NCBI GenBank assembly: GCA_000433415.1
Contig: FR890456.1
Span: forward strand, 1-14,112
DNA: 14,112 bases
Reading direction: 5' to 3'
From: Clostridium sp. CAG:448
GTDB lineage: Bacteria; Bacillota; Clostridia; Oscillospirales; CAG-272
In this document: piece after piece, positions 1 to 7,984 of the stretch
How positions within the stretch are numbered: the first letter of the stretch is position 1
How the letters are laid out: each line of letters begins with the position of its first letter
Made by a program: the position numbers and the translations under genes
The notes under the pieces: generated by a model
The model's input: the letters and a program-made list of their open reading frames with translations, nothing else
Databases searched by the model: none
What the model was told of the DNA's origin: nothing

Positions 1-876
1 CCTTGCCGATTCCCCCTTGAGACCGTACCGCTCAATGAATTTGGAAAAGCCAAGCCGTTCAAACAGCGCAAGCGCCTTTTGCCGGTCCATTCCGTGATAG
101 GCAATCCGCTCCGGCGACAGATCCAGCGGCACTTCCCTGCAAATGCGCGCCAGTTTTTGTGAAAGACGGGCGCTCTCTTCTCCGCTTTCCAGTTTGGCAC
201 GCACCGAGGGAGAAAGTTTGGCAGTGGGAAGCGCCTCGTAAACCGCATCCAGAGAACCATACTCCGCAATCAGTTTGCATGCCGTCTTCTCGCCGATTCC
301 GGACACGCCGGGGATATGGTCAGAGGCATCCCCCATCAGCGCCTTCACATCTACAAACTGATCGACATACACACCGTATTTTTCAAAAAATGCCGCCTCG
401 TCCGTTTCGACCGTGTCATGATTGGTGGCAAGCAGCACATGGACACGCGGGGAGATCAGTTGCAGCGAATCCCGGTCACCGGTCAACAGATAGACAAAAC
501 AATCCGGGTCTTTCTCGGTCAGCGCGGCAACCGTCCCCAAAATGTCATCCGCCTCATAGCCTTCGCAGTCCATCCCGCAAAGTCCAAGCGCCTCTGCCAA
601 TTCCCTGGAAACAGGCATCTGTCGGCGCAATTCCTCGGGCATCTCGTGTCTGCCCGCTTTATAGTCAGGGTACATTTTATGGCGGAATGTGGGCGCTTTC
701 AAATCGTATGCGATCACAGCGGCATCCGGATTGATCACATCCAATTGTTTTCCGATCATTGTCACCGCGCCGAACAGCGCATTGGTGGGAAAGCCGTCCC
801 GGTTGGACAACGGTCTGACTCCGTAAAACGCACGGTTCAGGATGCTGTTGCCGTCAATTGCAAGTATCTTTTTCAT
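1..876 (-). CDS. polA: DNA polymerase I, N-terminal 5'-3' nuclease part (cut by window edge)
   Basis: Removes RNA primers and flaps during lagging-strand synthesis and excision repair. The 292 visible codons cover only the 5' nuclease domain; the polymerase part would lie beyond position 1. Visible family motifs are IDGNS (residues 7-11, metal Asp8), TNALFG (31-36), YEADD (107-111), GDRDSLQ (133-139) and the MGDASDHIPG run (181-190). The last is followed by a helix-hairpin-helix with IGEKTA (194-199). The ATG at 876 starts MKKILAIDGN and has a GGAGG site 7-8 bases upstream. It is the first gene after its own consensus promoter. The sequence alone cannot exclude a free-standing 5'-3' exonuclease of the same family, because the domain boundary is near the edge, but full PolA is more usual in this group. 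Confidence 0.92.
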   Translation of the reverse strand, partial: MKKILAIDGNSILNRAFYGVRPLSNRDGFPTNALFGAVTMIGKQLDVINPDAAVIAYDLKAPTFRHKMYPDYKAGRHEMPEELRRQMPVSRELAEALGLCGMDCEGYEADDILGTVAALTEKDPDCFVYLLTGDRDSLQLISPRVHVLLATNHDTVETDEAAFFEKYGVYVDQFVDVKALMGDASDHIPGVSGIGEKTACKLIAEYGSLDAVYEALPTAKLSPSVRAKLESGEESARLSQKLARICREVPLDLSPERIAYHGMDRQKALALFERLGFSKFIERYGLKGESAR

Positions 877-904
877 TTTTCCGCCTCCGTTTTTTTCTAT
901 GGAT

Positions 905-934
905 AGTATACCACATCCCAAAGGCGCTTGTCAA
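905..934 (-). promoter_or_regulatory. polA promoter
   Basis: On the minus strand TTGACA (934-929) and TATACT (910-905) are 18 bp apart, a sigma-A type promoter. It ends about 28 bases before the polA start codon, so the untranslated leader is short. Confidence 0.75.
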
Positions 935-943
935 GAAATCCGT

Positions 944-985
944 AAAAAAAGCGGAGAACGCGAACCAATCGGTTCCGTTCCCCGC
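944..985 (-). terminator. Intrinsic terminator of the SGNH lipoprotein gene
   Basis: Read on the minus strand, GCGGGGAACG and GCGTTCTCCGC form the arms of a long GC-rich hairpin with extra GGAACC/GGTTC pairing near a small loop. A run of seven T follows. It starts 9 bases after the stop codon at 994 and lies just upstream of the polA promoter, insulating the two genes. Confidence 0.85.
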
Positions 986-993
986 AGACGCGG

Positions 994-2448
994 TCAATCC
1001 GCTTTCAGATTCTCATAGCCCACCAGGGTCTGCACAAATGTCTGTGCATACAGGCGCACCATAAAATCGTTGGGGTGATTGATATTATTTCCGGTGTAAT
1101 CCACAAAATCCTTGTGCTGCAGAACTGCCTTGCTGACGCTGGTCATACGCATGACCGCGCAGGGCACGCCTGCATCCCGGTATTCGGACGCCAGCTTCAG
1201 AAGCTGCGTTTCAAAACGATGCTGATTGCCGTACCAGCCGTTGGTCGCATTGGGATTTGGCACCATCGTTGCCACGATCATCAAAGCGGCATCCGATTTC
1301 ACGGAAAGGACGGCATCGGTAATTTTCTTGATCTGCTTCTTTTCGTTTGCAGGCGCCACACCGGCATCATTCATACCGTACGCAACCGCAAACAAATCGC
1401 ATCCGTACTGCTCAATGTAGGGTTTGACATAGGTGTTGAAATTGTCAATTCCGTTCTGAGAGGTCCAACCGCCGACGGAAGTATTGATGTAGGTAATGGT
1501 TCCGCGCTCACCGAACCGGCTGTCTTCCGGCACACGGGCAACATTGGAAAGCTTGGGATCAATGTATCTGACCGTATAGCCATAGTGTTTTGCCAGGTAC
1601 TGTACAGCCATCTGCGTCCAGGTAGGTGCATACGGTTCACAACCGATCTGCGAAGAGGCATTGGCACCGAAGGTAATGCTGTCACCGTAGAAAATCACCG
1701 TGGCATCCTCGCCCTTTTCCAATTTTGAAATCAACGCCCGGTAAGTATCCGCCGCGCTCTCCTGACGGAAGTCCTGCCAGAACTGACTGTGGGTGTAGGT
1801 AACGGCAACCTGCCATTTGACCATCGCGGTTCCTTCGCCCCAATAGGTAAACACGTCCTTGCCGTCCGGGTCTTTGGTTTTCAGATAGGAATCGCTCCCT
1901 GCCCCGTAATACACTTCTCTTGTAATACACGGAATGGCAGAGCCCTCAAGAAGCACCAGCTTTCCGTCCACAAGGTCGTAGTCCTTACCCTTGACATATT
2001 CGGTTTTCAGGTCATAGGAACGAACCGACAAAATTTCGTCGGGTGTATACAAAAGGGTTTTCTGATCTCCCTTGTCGATAAACATCACCGTTTCATTGTG
2101 AACCACACGTCCCTCCCAAAGCGGGCGCATGTAGGTATCCAGATCAAATTGATCATACTTTCCGACCTCAATCGGACCGTCATTTACGGTACTCACAGTT
2201 GTTTCCTCCTCTGTGTTCTTTTCTGTTGTTTCCTCTGCCGTTCCGCCGGTTGTCTGTTCTGCCGTCGGCGCTTCGGTCTGTTCAGACGAACCGGGCTCCG
2301 ACGAATCGCCCCCGTTGTCGGTATGCACAGTTGTCTCACCGTTTGTCTGACCGGCAGTGGTAGATTCCTGATCTCCCTTGCCGTTCTGGCAACCGATCAG
2401 CAACGCCAAAAGCAAACACACCGCCACAACAATTGCAGTTTTTTTCAT
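994..2448 (-). CDS. SGNH/GDSL-hydrolase lipoprotein
   Basis: Predicted secreted esterase or deacetylase of 484 residues tethered to the outer face of the membrane; the substrate is not known. The signal peptide MKKTAIVVAVCLLLALLIGC has a lipobox ending at Cys20. A low-complexity Thr/Glu/Ser/Gly linker follows to about residue 90. A beta-rich N-terminal region precedes the SGNH domain, which has GDSI with nucleophile Ser257, a glycine in SVGGWTS (block II), YGMND with Asn360 (block III), and His458 in NHPND. The residue three before that His is Asn instead of the usual Asp. The start at 2448 is chosen because GGAGGAGG lies 7-8 bases upstream and an in-frame ATG at 2526 lies upstream of the promoter. 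The gene is transcribed alone. Confidence 0.88.
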   Translation of the reverse strand: MKKTAIVVAVCLLLALLIGCQNGKGDQESTTAGQTNGETTVHTDNGGDSSEPGSSEQTEAPTAEQTTGGTAEETTEKNTEEETTVSTVNDGPIEVGKYDQFDLDTYMRPLWEGRVVHNETVMFIDKGDQKTLLYTPDEILSVRSYDLKTEYVKGKDYDLVDGKLVLLEGSAIPCITREVYYGAGSDSYLKTKDPDGKDVFTYWGEGTAMVKWQVAVTYTHSQFWQDFRQESAADTYRALISKLEKGEDATVIFYGDSITFGANASSQIGCEPYAPTWTQMAVQYLAKHYGYTVRYIDPKLSNVARVPEDSRFGERGTITYINTSVGGWTSQNGIDNFNTYVKPYIEQYGCDLFAVAYGMNDAGVAPANEKKQIKKITDAVLSVKSDAALMIVATMVPNPNATNGWYGNQHRFETQLLKLASEYRDAGVPCAVMRMTSVSKAVLQHKDFVDYTGNNINHPNDFMVRLYAQTFVQTLVGYENLKAD

Positions 2449-2491
2449 ATTGATTTCCTCCTCCCGTATCCAGTCATGACACAGCCTCTTC

Positions 2492-2520
2492 ATTATATAC
2501 AACATTTTCCCATTTGTCAA
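2492..2520 (-). promoter_or_regulatory. Promoter of the SGNH lipoprotein gene
   Basis: Perfect consensus on the minus strand: TTGACA (2520-2515), 17-bp spacer, TATAAT (2497-2492). Transcription should begin near 2485, about 37 bases before the chosen start codon. This rules out the longer in-frame ATG at 2526. Confidence 0.88.
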
Positions 2521-2596
2521 CCACATTGCAACAATTTGTTTTTATTTTGAGATTCAAAGCCCCATATCCTGTTGACAATAGCAAAAATATTGCGGC

Positions 2597-2638
2597 AAAA
2601 AAGCGGAAAGTCCGCTCGCAGCCGCATTCCGCTTTTTT
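2597..2638 (-). terminator. Intrinsic terminator of the MBL-fold gene
   Basis: AAAAAAGCGGAA and TTCCGCTTTTTT flank an inner GC-rich loop, giving a long stem with a T run on either strand. It lies 29 bases after the stop of the metallo-beta-lactamase-fold gene. Its symmetry would allow it to work in both directions. Confidence 0.8.
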
Positions 2639-2666
2639 GTATGATGGTTATCCTTGTCGGTCTCGG

Positions 2667-3584
2667 TCATTTTTTCTCCTGATACGTCAACGTTTTTCCG
2701 TCCGAGACAAAGACAACGGAACCAACCAGGTCGGTCCGGTAAACCGTAATGTTTTTCCGGTTCAGCTTATCCAGTGTCACCTGCTTCGGATGCCCGTATT
2801 TGTTATCCTTTCCGCAGGAGATCACGGCATAGGTGGGATTGACCGCATCCAGGAATTCCTGTGAAGTTGAAGTATCCGACCCGTGGTGACCGCATTTGAG
2901 CAAATCGCACTTCAACGTCTTCTGATTGTACTTCGCAAGAATCTCCTTCTCGGATTGCACCTCGGCATCTCCGGTCAGAAGCATGGACGTTTTTCCGTAA
3001 TCCACGCGCACAACCACGCTGTAGTTGTTGCTGTCTTTGTACGACTCTTCATTCGGCGCCAGGATGGTAAACTGCATCTCACCCAGAGAATAGGTCTCAC
3101 CCGAGACCGCCTGTTTGACCTGACAGCCGTTCTTTTCGGTGGCATCCACCAAACGCTGATAGGTTTTGGTTGTCGTCACCTGATCGGGCACGATGGTGGT
3201 TTCGATTTTGTAATTGTTCTCAATCATGTCGCCACCGCCGATGTGGTCCTCATCCATATGGGTGAATACCGCATATGTAAAGGAAGTAACTCCCTGTTCC
3301 TCCAGGTAAGCGTTCAGTTGATCCTCCGCGGAGTTCGGTCCCGCGTCCACCAACATATTTCCGCTTGCCGTCTTAATCAGGATACTGTCTCCCTGACCGA
3401 CGTCGATAAAATGAACTTCAATGATTCCGTCCGGTACAGAAGTCGGACGGTCGACCTGCTCCCCGTTTCCGAACGGCAGGTTCCCTGTCCCGTAAAGACC
3501 ACCGAACACCCCGCCGATCAGCAAAATCAGAAGTGTAATCAGGAGCCCCGCCGCGCTCTTCTTCTTTTTTCTTTTCTTTGCCAT
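2667..3584 (-). CDS. Membrane-anchored ComEC-like metallo-beta-lactamase-fold protein
   Basis: A 305-residue protein with a very basic N-terminus (KKRKKKK), one membrane segment at about residues 13-32 and an extracellular hydrolase domain. Visible metal-site motifs are IDVGQGDS (60-67), THMDEDHIGG (108-117; His109, Asp111, Asp113, His114), LLTGDAE (202-208, Asp206), GHHGSD (232-237) and GHP with His265. This pattern matches the free-standing relatives of the ComEC C-terminal domain, thought to hydrolyse nucleic acid or phosphodiesters; the substrate here is unknown. The start at 3584 (MAKKRK) is preferred. The only in-frame ATG upstream (3632) overlaps the -10 box and would not be on the transcript. 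The ribosome site is weak, with GAGAGG directly adjacent and AAGGAAAG further up. Confidence 0.85.
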   Translation of the reverse strand: MAKKRKKKKSAAGLLITLLILLIGGVFGGLYGTGNLPFGNGEQVDRPTSVPDGIIEVHFIDVGQGDSILIKTASGNMLVDAGPNSAEDQLNAYLEEQGVTSFTYAVFTHMDEDHIGGGDMIENNYKIETTIVPDQVTTTKTYQRLVDATEKNGCQVKQAVSGETYSLGEMQFTILAPNEESYKDSNNYSVVVRVDYGKTSMLLTGDAEVQSEKEILAKYNQKTLKCDLLKCGHHGSDTSTSQEFLDAVNPTYAVISCGKDNKYGHPKQVTLDKLNRKNITVYRTDLVGSVVFVSDGKTLTYQEKK

Positions 3585-3620
3585 CCTCTCATCTCGCTTT
3601 CCTTGTTTTTCTTCTGCACC

Positions 3621-3649
3621 ATTGTAGCACAACGGAAAGCTTTTTACAA
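3621..3649 (-). promoter_or_regulatory. Promoter of the MBL-fold gene
   Basis: TTGTAA (3649-3644), 17-bp spacer, TACAAT (3626-3621) on the minus strand, with TG one base before the -10 (extended -10). It gives the gene its own start, although no clear terminator separates it from rrf2 upstream, so read-through from the sulfur operon is possible. Confidence 0.65.
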
Positions 3650-3687
3650 GCGCAAAAATAAAAATCCGACAAAAAAATCACAAGGGA

Positions 3688-4110
3688 TCAGGGATCAGCC
3701 GCGGACACATTCCCGTGCATCAGATCCGAAAGTTTGATACCGTCAAAATAAGCGTTTGTCATGCGGTAATATTCCTGCCACATGGGCAGCGTCCGGCATC
3801 CCTGCGCGCGACTGCAGTCACATGATCCGCCCGAAAGGCAGGCAACAGGTGCCAGGTCATCCTCCGTGGCGCGCAAAATCTCTCCGATGCTGTATTCCTG
3901 CGGCATGCGGCAAAGGCGATACCCACCGCCCTTTCCGTGCACGCCCTCAATCAGATGCCCTTTGGTAAGGAGCGGCAGAATCCGTTCCAGATATTTCTGC
4001 GAGATTTCCTGACGTGCGGCAACCTCTTTGATGGGAATATACCCATCCGCCCCGTGTTCCGCAAGATCGAGCATAACACGGATTGCATATCTCCCACGAG
4101 TGGAAACCAT
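3688..4110 (-). CDS. Rrf2-family transcriptional regulator (IscR/CymR-like)
   Basis: A 140-residue DNA-binding regulator. The N-terminal winged helix-turn-helix (about 1-65) includes RYAIRVMLDLA, SQKYLERILPLL and the wing GVHGKGGGYRL, all typical of Rrf2 proteins. A cysteine cluster follows at Cys91, Cys97, Cys99 and Cys105. IscR-type Fe-S sensors have three cysteines with a C-x5-C-x5-C spacing, so this one has an extra cysteine and wider spacing. The start at 4110 has GGGGGAGG about 7 bases upstream. It begins 19 bases after the mnmA stop and is therefore the last gene of the cysK-iscS-iscU-mnmA operon. It probably senses Fe-S or cysteine status and represses that operon through the palindrome at 8069-8097 (inference). 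A CymR-like partner role with CysK is the alternative. Confidence 0.88.
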   Translation of the reverse strand: MVSTRGRYAIRVMLDLAEHGADGYIPIKEVAARQEISQKYLERILPLLTKGHLIEGVHGKGGGYRLCRMPQEYSIGEILRATEDDLAPVACLSGGSCDCSRAQGCRTLPMWQEYYRMTNAYFDGIKLSDLMHGNVSAADP

Positions 4111-4129
4111 AGTACTTCCTCCCCCTTCC

Positions 4130-5240
4130 TTATTCTCCGTCCGCAACCGGTGCAAGAATCGTCCCGCCGCCCAGAACCTGATCTCCGTCATAAAAGACTG
4201 CCGACTGACCTGGCGTCACCGCACGTTGCGGTTGTTCAAACAGAATATCTGCACTGCCGTCCGCACGCGGTGTAACCGTCGCGGGTTGCTCCGGCTGACG
4301 GTAGCGGATTTTTACCTTGCAGGCAATTGCCCCCGCAGGTACCTGCCCGGAAATCCAGTTGACGTCCGAAACCGCGACTCTGCGGCTGTACAGTGCCTTT
4401 TCCTCACCGACCACGACCGCATTCTCCGCCGGTCGAATGGCGCAAACATAACGTTTTCCATCCGCAACAAGCCCGAGATGGCGGTGCTGACCCACCGTGT
4501 AGTGAATAATCCCCCGGTGCGTCCCGACCCGTTTTCCGGTCTGATCGACAAAATCTCCCGGCGCCGGCTCCTGTCCCGTAAAACGTGTAATAAAAGCGAC
4601 ATAGTCCCCGTCCGGTACAAAACAAATATCCTGACTGTCCGGTTTATCCGCATTCAGAAAGCCGCCCGCTTCCGCTATCCGGCGGGTGTCCGACTTGCAA
4701 TAATCCCCCAGCGGAAAAAGCGTATGCGCAAGTTGCTCCTGCGTCAGATGATAAAGCACGTAACTCTGATCTTTGGAGGGATCCTTTGCTTTGCACAACT
4801 GATAAATACTGTTCTTTTGCCGGATGCGCGCATAATGACCGGTTGCGATTCCGTCGCATCCCAACAAGAGGGCGCGGGCATATAGGCGGGGGAAATTTTT
4901 TTTTAGGGTTTAGGTCATAAAGGGGTTTTGGGTTACAGTCAATACAGGGATTCGGCGTCTGTCCGCACAAATATGCCTGCGTAAACCGCTCCATGACGGT
5001 TTTGCGGAAATCCTCTGTAAAGTTGAACACATAGTAAGGCATCCCCAACCGATGTGCCACACTGCGGGCATCCTCCACATCATCCAGAGAACAGCAGGCC
5101 TTCCCCGCGCTCACCCCTGCGTCCTCATTGTCATACAGGCGCATGGTGCAACCGATGCATGTATAGCCCGCCTCACATAAAAGCCGGGCGGCAACGCTGG
5201 AGTCAACGCCGCCGCTCATGGCAACCAGAATTTTTTTCAT
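4130..5240 (-). pseudogene. mnmA: tRNA-specific 2-thiouridylase MnmA, frameshifted
   Basis: MnmA adds sulfur to U34 of Lys, Glu and Gln tRNAs. The N-terminal frame (from ATG 5240, overlapping the iscU stop as TGATG) holds the PP-loop SGGVDSS (9-15) and the first catalytic cysteine Cys102 in NPCIDCN. It then runs out of frame and stops at 4644. The rest (RLYARALLLGCDGIATGHYAR, SQDICFVPDGDY with the second catalytic Cys, VGQHRHLGL) is intact in another frame down to TAA at 4130. Between CN and RLYARA there are 43 bases where the family has 18, a gain of 25. Without them the protein would be about 361 residues, the normal length. All else looks undamaged, so this is either a sequencing or assembly error or a very recent lesion. 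It lies within the sulfur operon, after iscU. Confidence 0.87.
4889..4931 (-). other. Low-complexity, frame-breaking stretch inside mnmA
   Basis: 43 bases lie between the Asn103 codon and the RLYARA codons. On the minus strand this stretch has a single G and long runs (AAAA, CCCC, A9, TTT, CCCC), unlike the surrounding gene. It can be read as an in-frame 24-base addition (eight codons, starting AACCCAAAA and resuming at AACCCTAAA) plus one extra C in a C5 run before the CGC codon. The AAATTT codons near its end probably correspond to the conserved Lys-Phe of the family. Confidence 0.6.
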
Positions 5241-5674
5241 CAGACCATCCGGCAACTCTCGCAGTCGTCACAGTCCGGGAACTTTGTATGATCGTATGCA
5301 ATCCCATTGCGGTCGTAATAATTCTTGACCGCCGCCTTGATTGCCTCTTCTGCCAGAACCGAACAGTGCAGTTTGTGCGCAGGCAGTCCACCCAACGCAT
5401 CCACCACCTGCTTATTGGTCACGGCAAGCGCCTCTTCGATGGTCTTTCCCTTAATCATCTCCGTGGCAATAGAACTGGAAGCAATTGCGGAACCGCAACC
5501 GAACGTTTCAAACTTGACGTCCGTAATCACATTGTCCTTGATTTTCAGGTACATCTTCATAATATCGCCGCATTTGGCGTTTCCGATCTCTCCGATGCCG
5601 TCCGCATCCGGAATTTCTCCGACATTCCGCGGGTGCGTAAAATGATCCATCACCGTTTCCGTATACAGTGCCAT
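5240..5674 (-). CDS. iscU: Fe-S cluster assembly scaffold IscU/NifU
   Basis: A 144-residue scaffold on which Fe-S clusters are built from sulfur delivered by IscS. The three ligand cysteines are visible: Cys35 in GNAKCGD with Asp37, Cys60 in FGCGSAIASSS, and Cys104 in KLHCSVLAEEA. A short C-terminal tail adds CDDCESC (Cys135, Cys138, Cys141), which is not part of the core fold. The start at 5674 has AAGGAAGGTAAGG just upstream. The gene lies 23 bases after iscS and overlaps mnmA by one base (TGATG), so it is translated as part of the sulfur operon. Confidence 0.93.
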   Translation of the reverse strand: MALYTETVMDHFTHPRNVGEIPDADGIGEIGNAKCGDIMKMYLKIKDNVITDVKFETFGCGSAIASSSIATEMIKGKTIEEALAVTNKQVVDALGGLPAHKLHCSVLAEEAIKAAVKNYYDRNGIAYDHTKFPDCDDCESCRMV

Positions 5675-5697
5675 TTATCCTTACCTTCCTTTCGCGA

Positions 5698-6888
5698 TCA
5701 CAGTACAAATTCTTTTTTGCCGTTGACTTTATCCCACCACAGCGGCGACATCTTACGCAGATAATCAACAATCGGCGGTATCTCACGCAGCATATATTCC
5801 ACATCTTCCTCGGTATTTTCCTCGGAAAGCGTCAGACGGAGCGAGCCGTGCGCAATCTCGTGCGGTCGCCCGATTGCAAGCAGAACATGGCTCGGGTCCA
5901 GAGAGCCGGAGGTACACGCGGAACCTGAGGATGCCTCAATTCCCTTTGCATCCAGCAACAGAAGCAGGCTCTCTCCCTCAATTCCCTCAAAGCAAAAGTG
6001 TACGTTTCCGGGCAGCCGATTGACCGGATCGCCGTTCAGCGCGGCATGCGGAATCTCCGACAGTCCCGCAATCAGACGATCCCGCAGGGCGGTCAGTTTT
6101 TTCGCATTCTCATCCATGTGCGCACAGGCATCCGAAAGCGCAGCCGCCATGCCGACGATTGCCGGAACATTTTCGGTTCCCGCACGCTTTCCGCGTTCCT
6201 GCGCACCGCCCTCAATCAGGCTGACAAGCGGAATGCCGCGCCGTGCATACAGCACGCCGATGCCCTTGGGTCCATGAAATTTGTGTGCGGACAGAGAAAG
6301 CATATCAATATGATCTTCCGCCACATTCACAGGGACATGTCCCACCGCCTGTACGGCATCCGTGTGGAACAAAACACCCTTTTCTCTGCAGACCGCGCCG
6401 ATCTCACGGATAGGCATAACGGAGCCGATCTCGTTGTTGGCGTACATCACGCTCACAAGGCAGGTATCCTCCCGGATGGCGTCCGCCACCTGCTGTGCAG
6501 TGACCATGCCGTTTTCGTGCACGTCCAACAGCTGCACCTCAAATCCCTGTTTTTTCAGTTTTTCCAGCGTATGCAACACCGCATGATGCTCAAAAGCGGT
6601 AGAAATGATATGCTTTTTGCCCTTGCGTTCGCCCAATGCCGCCGCGGAAAGGAGCGCCTGATTATCCGCCTCACTGCCGCCGGAGGTGAAATAAATCTCC
6701 TTCGGGGAAGCTCCCAACAGCGCTGCGATCTGCTCGCGTGCAGCGGTCAGCGCCTCATTGGCACGTTGTCCGGTCGTATGCAGGCTGGAGGGATTTCCAA
6801 AGACCTGATCCATATACGGCAGCATCGCCTCTATTGCATGACGGCTCATTTTGGTGGTTGCCGCATTATCTGCATAAACTAACTTCAT
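5698..6888 (-). CDS. iscS: Cysteine desulfurase (IscS/NifS)
   Basis: A PLP enzyme of 396 residues that converts cysteine to alanine and carries the sulfur as a persulfide to IscU and MnmA. Visible features are YADNAATT at the start, TSGGSEADNQAL (68-79), His101-His102, HTDAVQAVGH (175-184), PLP lysine Lys203 in SAHKFHGPKG, RAGTEN (235-240) and the persulfide cysteine Cys325 in SSGSACTSGS. Length is normal for the NifS-like group. ATG at 6888 has AAGGAAGAAGGAA upstream. It follows cysK by 53 bases and precedes iscU by 23. nifS is an equally valid name. Confidence 0.94.
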   Translation of the reverse strand: MKLVYADNAATTKMSRHAIEAMLPYMDQVFGNPSSLHTTGQRANEALTAAREQIAALLGASPKEIYFTSGGSEADNQALLSAAALGERKGKKHIISTAFEHHAVLHTLEKLKKQGFEVQLLDVHENGMVTAQQVADAIREDTCLVSVMYANNEIGSVMPIREIGAVCREKGVLFHTDAVQAVGHVPVNVAEDHIDMLSLSAHKFHGPKGIGVLYARRGIPLVSLIEGGAQERGKRAGTENVPAIVGMAAALSDACAHMDENAKKLTALRDRLIAGLSEIPHAALNGDPVNRLPGNVHFCFEGIEGESLLLLLDAKGIEASSGSACTSGSLDPSHVLLAIGRPHEIAHGSLRLTLSEENTEEDVEYMLREIPPIVDYLRKMSPLWWDKVNGKKEFVL

Positions 6889-6941
6889 TTTCCGATTCCT
6901 TCTTTCCTTTCCGTTTCCGGCATTTTTCCTGCCTTATAACA

Positions 6942-7874
6942 TCAGTCCGCAAAAAGCGGCGTCGACAGATAGCGATCCCCGGTATCCGGCAGCAGTACCA
7001 CAATCGTCTTCCCGGCATTTTCCGCCCGCTTTGCGAGTTCAACGGCGGCATGAACGGCAGCCCCCGAGGAAATACCGACCAGAACTCCCTCTGCGCGTCC
7101 GATCAGTCTGCCGGTGGCAAAAGCGTCTTCATTGCTGACCGGCAACACCTCATCGTAGACCTTGGTGTCCAGAATATCCGGCACGAATCCCGCGCCGATT
7201 CCCTGGATCTTATGCGGTCCAGCAGTTCCTGCCGAAAGGATGGGAGAGGTTGCAGGCTCCACCGCCACCACCCGCACGGCGGGGTTCTTTTCCTTCAGGT
7301 ATCTGCCGACACCCGTGATGGTTCCGCCCGTACCGACACCGGCAACGAAAATATCGACTGCGCCGTCCGTATCCGCATAAATTTCCGGTCCGGTATGCTC
7401 GTAATGTGCCTGCGGGTTTGCGGGATTGACAAACTGACCCGGAATAAAGCTGTGCGGAATTTCCGCCGCCAGTTCCGCCGCCTTCTCAATTGCGCCCTTC
7501 ATTCCGCGGGTTCCGTCGCTGAGCACCAGCTCGGCGCCGTATGCCTTCATCAGCTGCCTGCGTTCCACCGACATGGTATCGGGCATGACGATAATCAGGC
7601 GATACCCCCGTGCCGCGGCGACAGAGGCAAGGCCAATTCCCGTATTTCCCGACGTGGGCTCAATGATGACGCTGTCCGGATGCAGAAGTCCTTTTGCCTC
7701 GGCATCGTCGATCATGGCTTTTGCTACACGGTCTTTGACAGAGCCGGCAGGATTGAAATATTCCAACTTTGCAAGGATCCGCGCTTTGAGATCAAACTGT
7801 TTTTCAATATGGGTTAACTCCAGAAGGGGGGTCTTTCCGATCAGCTGATCGGCAGATGTATAAATGACTGACAT
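6942..7874 (-). CDS. cysK: Cysteine synthase A (O-acetylserine sulfhydrylase)
   Basis: Makes cysteine from O-acetylserine and sulfide, supplying substrate for the cysteine desulfurase encoded next. The 310-residue protein shows the PLP lysine Lys47 in NPAGSVKDR, the substrate loop PTSGNTGIGLA (73-83), the phosphate-binding loop GVGTGGTITGVG (179-190) and the late GISSGAAVHAA motif. Start ATG at 7874 has AGGAGAG seven bases upstream; one 19-bp tandem repeat ends in this ribosome site. It is the first gene of the five-gene operon behind a leader of about 215 bases. In Bacillus, CysK also binds the Rrf2 regulator CymR; the presence of both in one operon makes that possible here, but the sequence does not prove it. 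Confidence 0.93.
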   Translation of the reverse strand: MSVIYTSADQLIGKTPLLELTHIEKQFDLKARILAKLEYFNPAGSVKDRVAKAMIDDAEAKGLLHPDSVIIEPTSGNTGIGLASVAAARGYRLIIVMPDTMSVERRQLMKAYGAELVLSDGTRGMKGAIEKAAELAAEIPHSFIPGQFVNPANPQAHYEHTGPEIYADTDGAVDIFVAGVGTGGTITGVGRYLKEKNPAVRVVAVEPATSPILSAGTAGPHKIQGIGAGFVPDILDTKVYDEVLPVSNEDAFATGRLIGRAEGVLVGISSGAAVHAAVELAKRAENAGKTIVVLLPDTGDRYLSTPLFAD

Positions 7875-7887
7875 ATCTATTCTCTCC

Positions 7888-7925
7888 TTAAATTATCAAA
7901 ATCATGTTAAATTATCAAAATCATG
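7888..7925. repeat. Perfect 19-bp tandem duplication
   Basis: TTAAATTATCAAAATCATG occurs twice with no gap (7888-7906 and 7907-7925). It is AT-rich and adjoins the cysK ribosome site. Confidence 0.95.
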
Positions 7926-7984
7926 TAGGGTTCGGCATCCGTTCCGCACGGAAGCCGCATGCAACGGGTTCTCATTTCAGTAAA

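Noticed and set aside
159..906. Open frames on the plus strand opposite polA
   Set aside because: The minus strand encodes a motif-complete PolA nuclease domain; the plus-strand translations are Arg/His-rich shadows without a family pattern.
2449..2526. N-terminal extension of the SGNH lipoprotein
   Set aside because: It would start upstream of the promoter and bury the signal peptide; GGAGGAGG fits the ATG at 2448.
2571..2596. Plus-strand TTGACA near 2573 as a promoter
   Set aside because: No matching -10 box at the right distance and no plus-strand gene downstream.
4896..4931. TTTAGGG / GGGGTTTT motifs resembling eukaryotic telomere repeats on the plus strand within mnmA
   Set aside because: Only one or two imperfect copies within an otherwise bacterial gene; better explained as low-complexity noise at the frame break.
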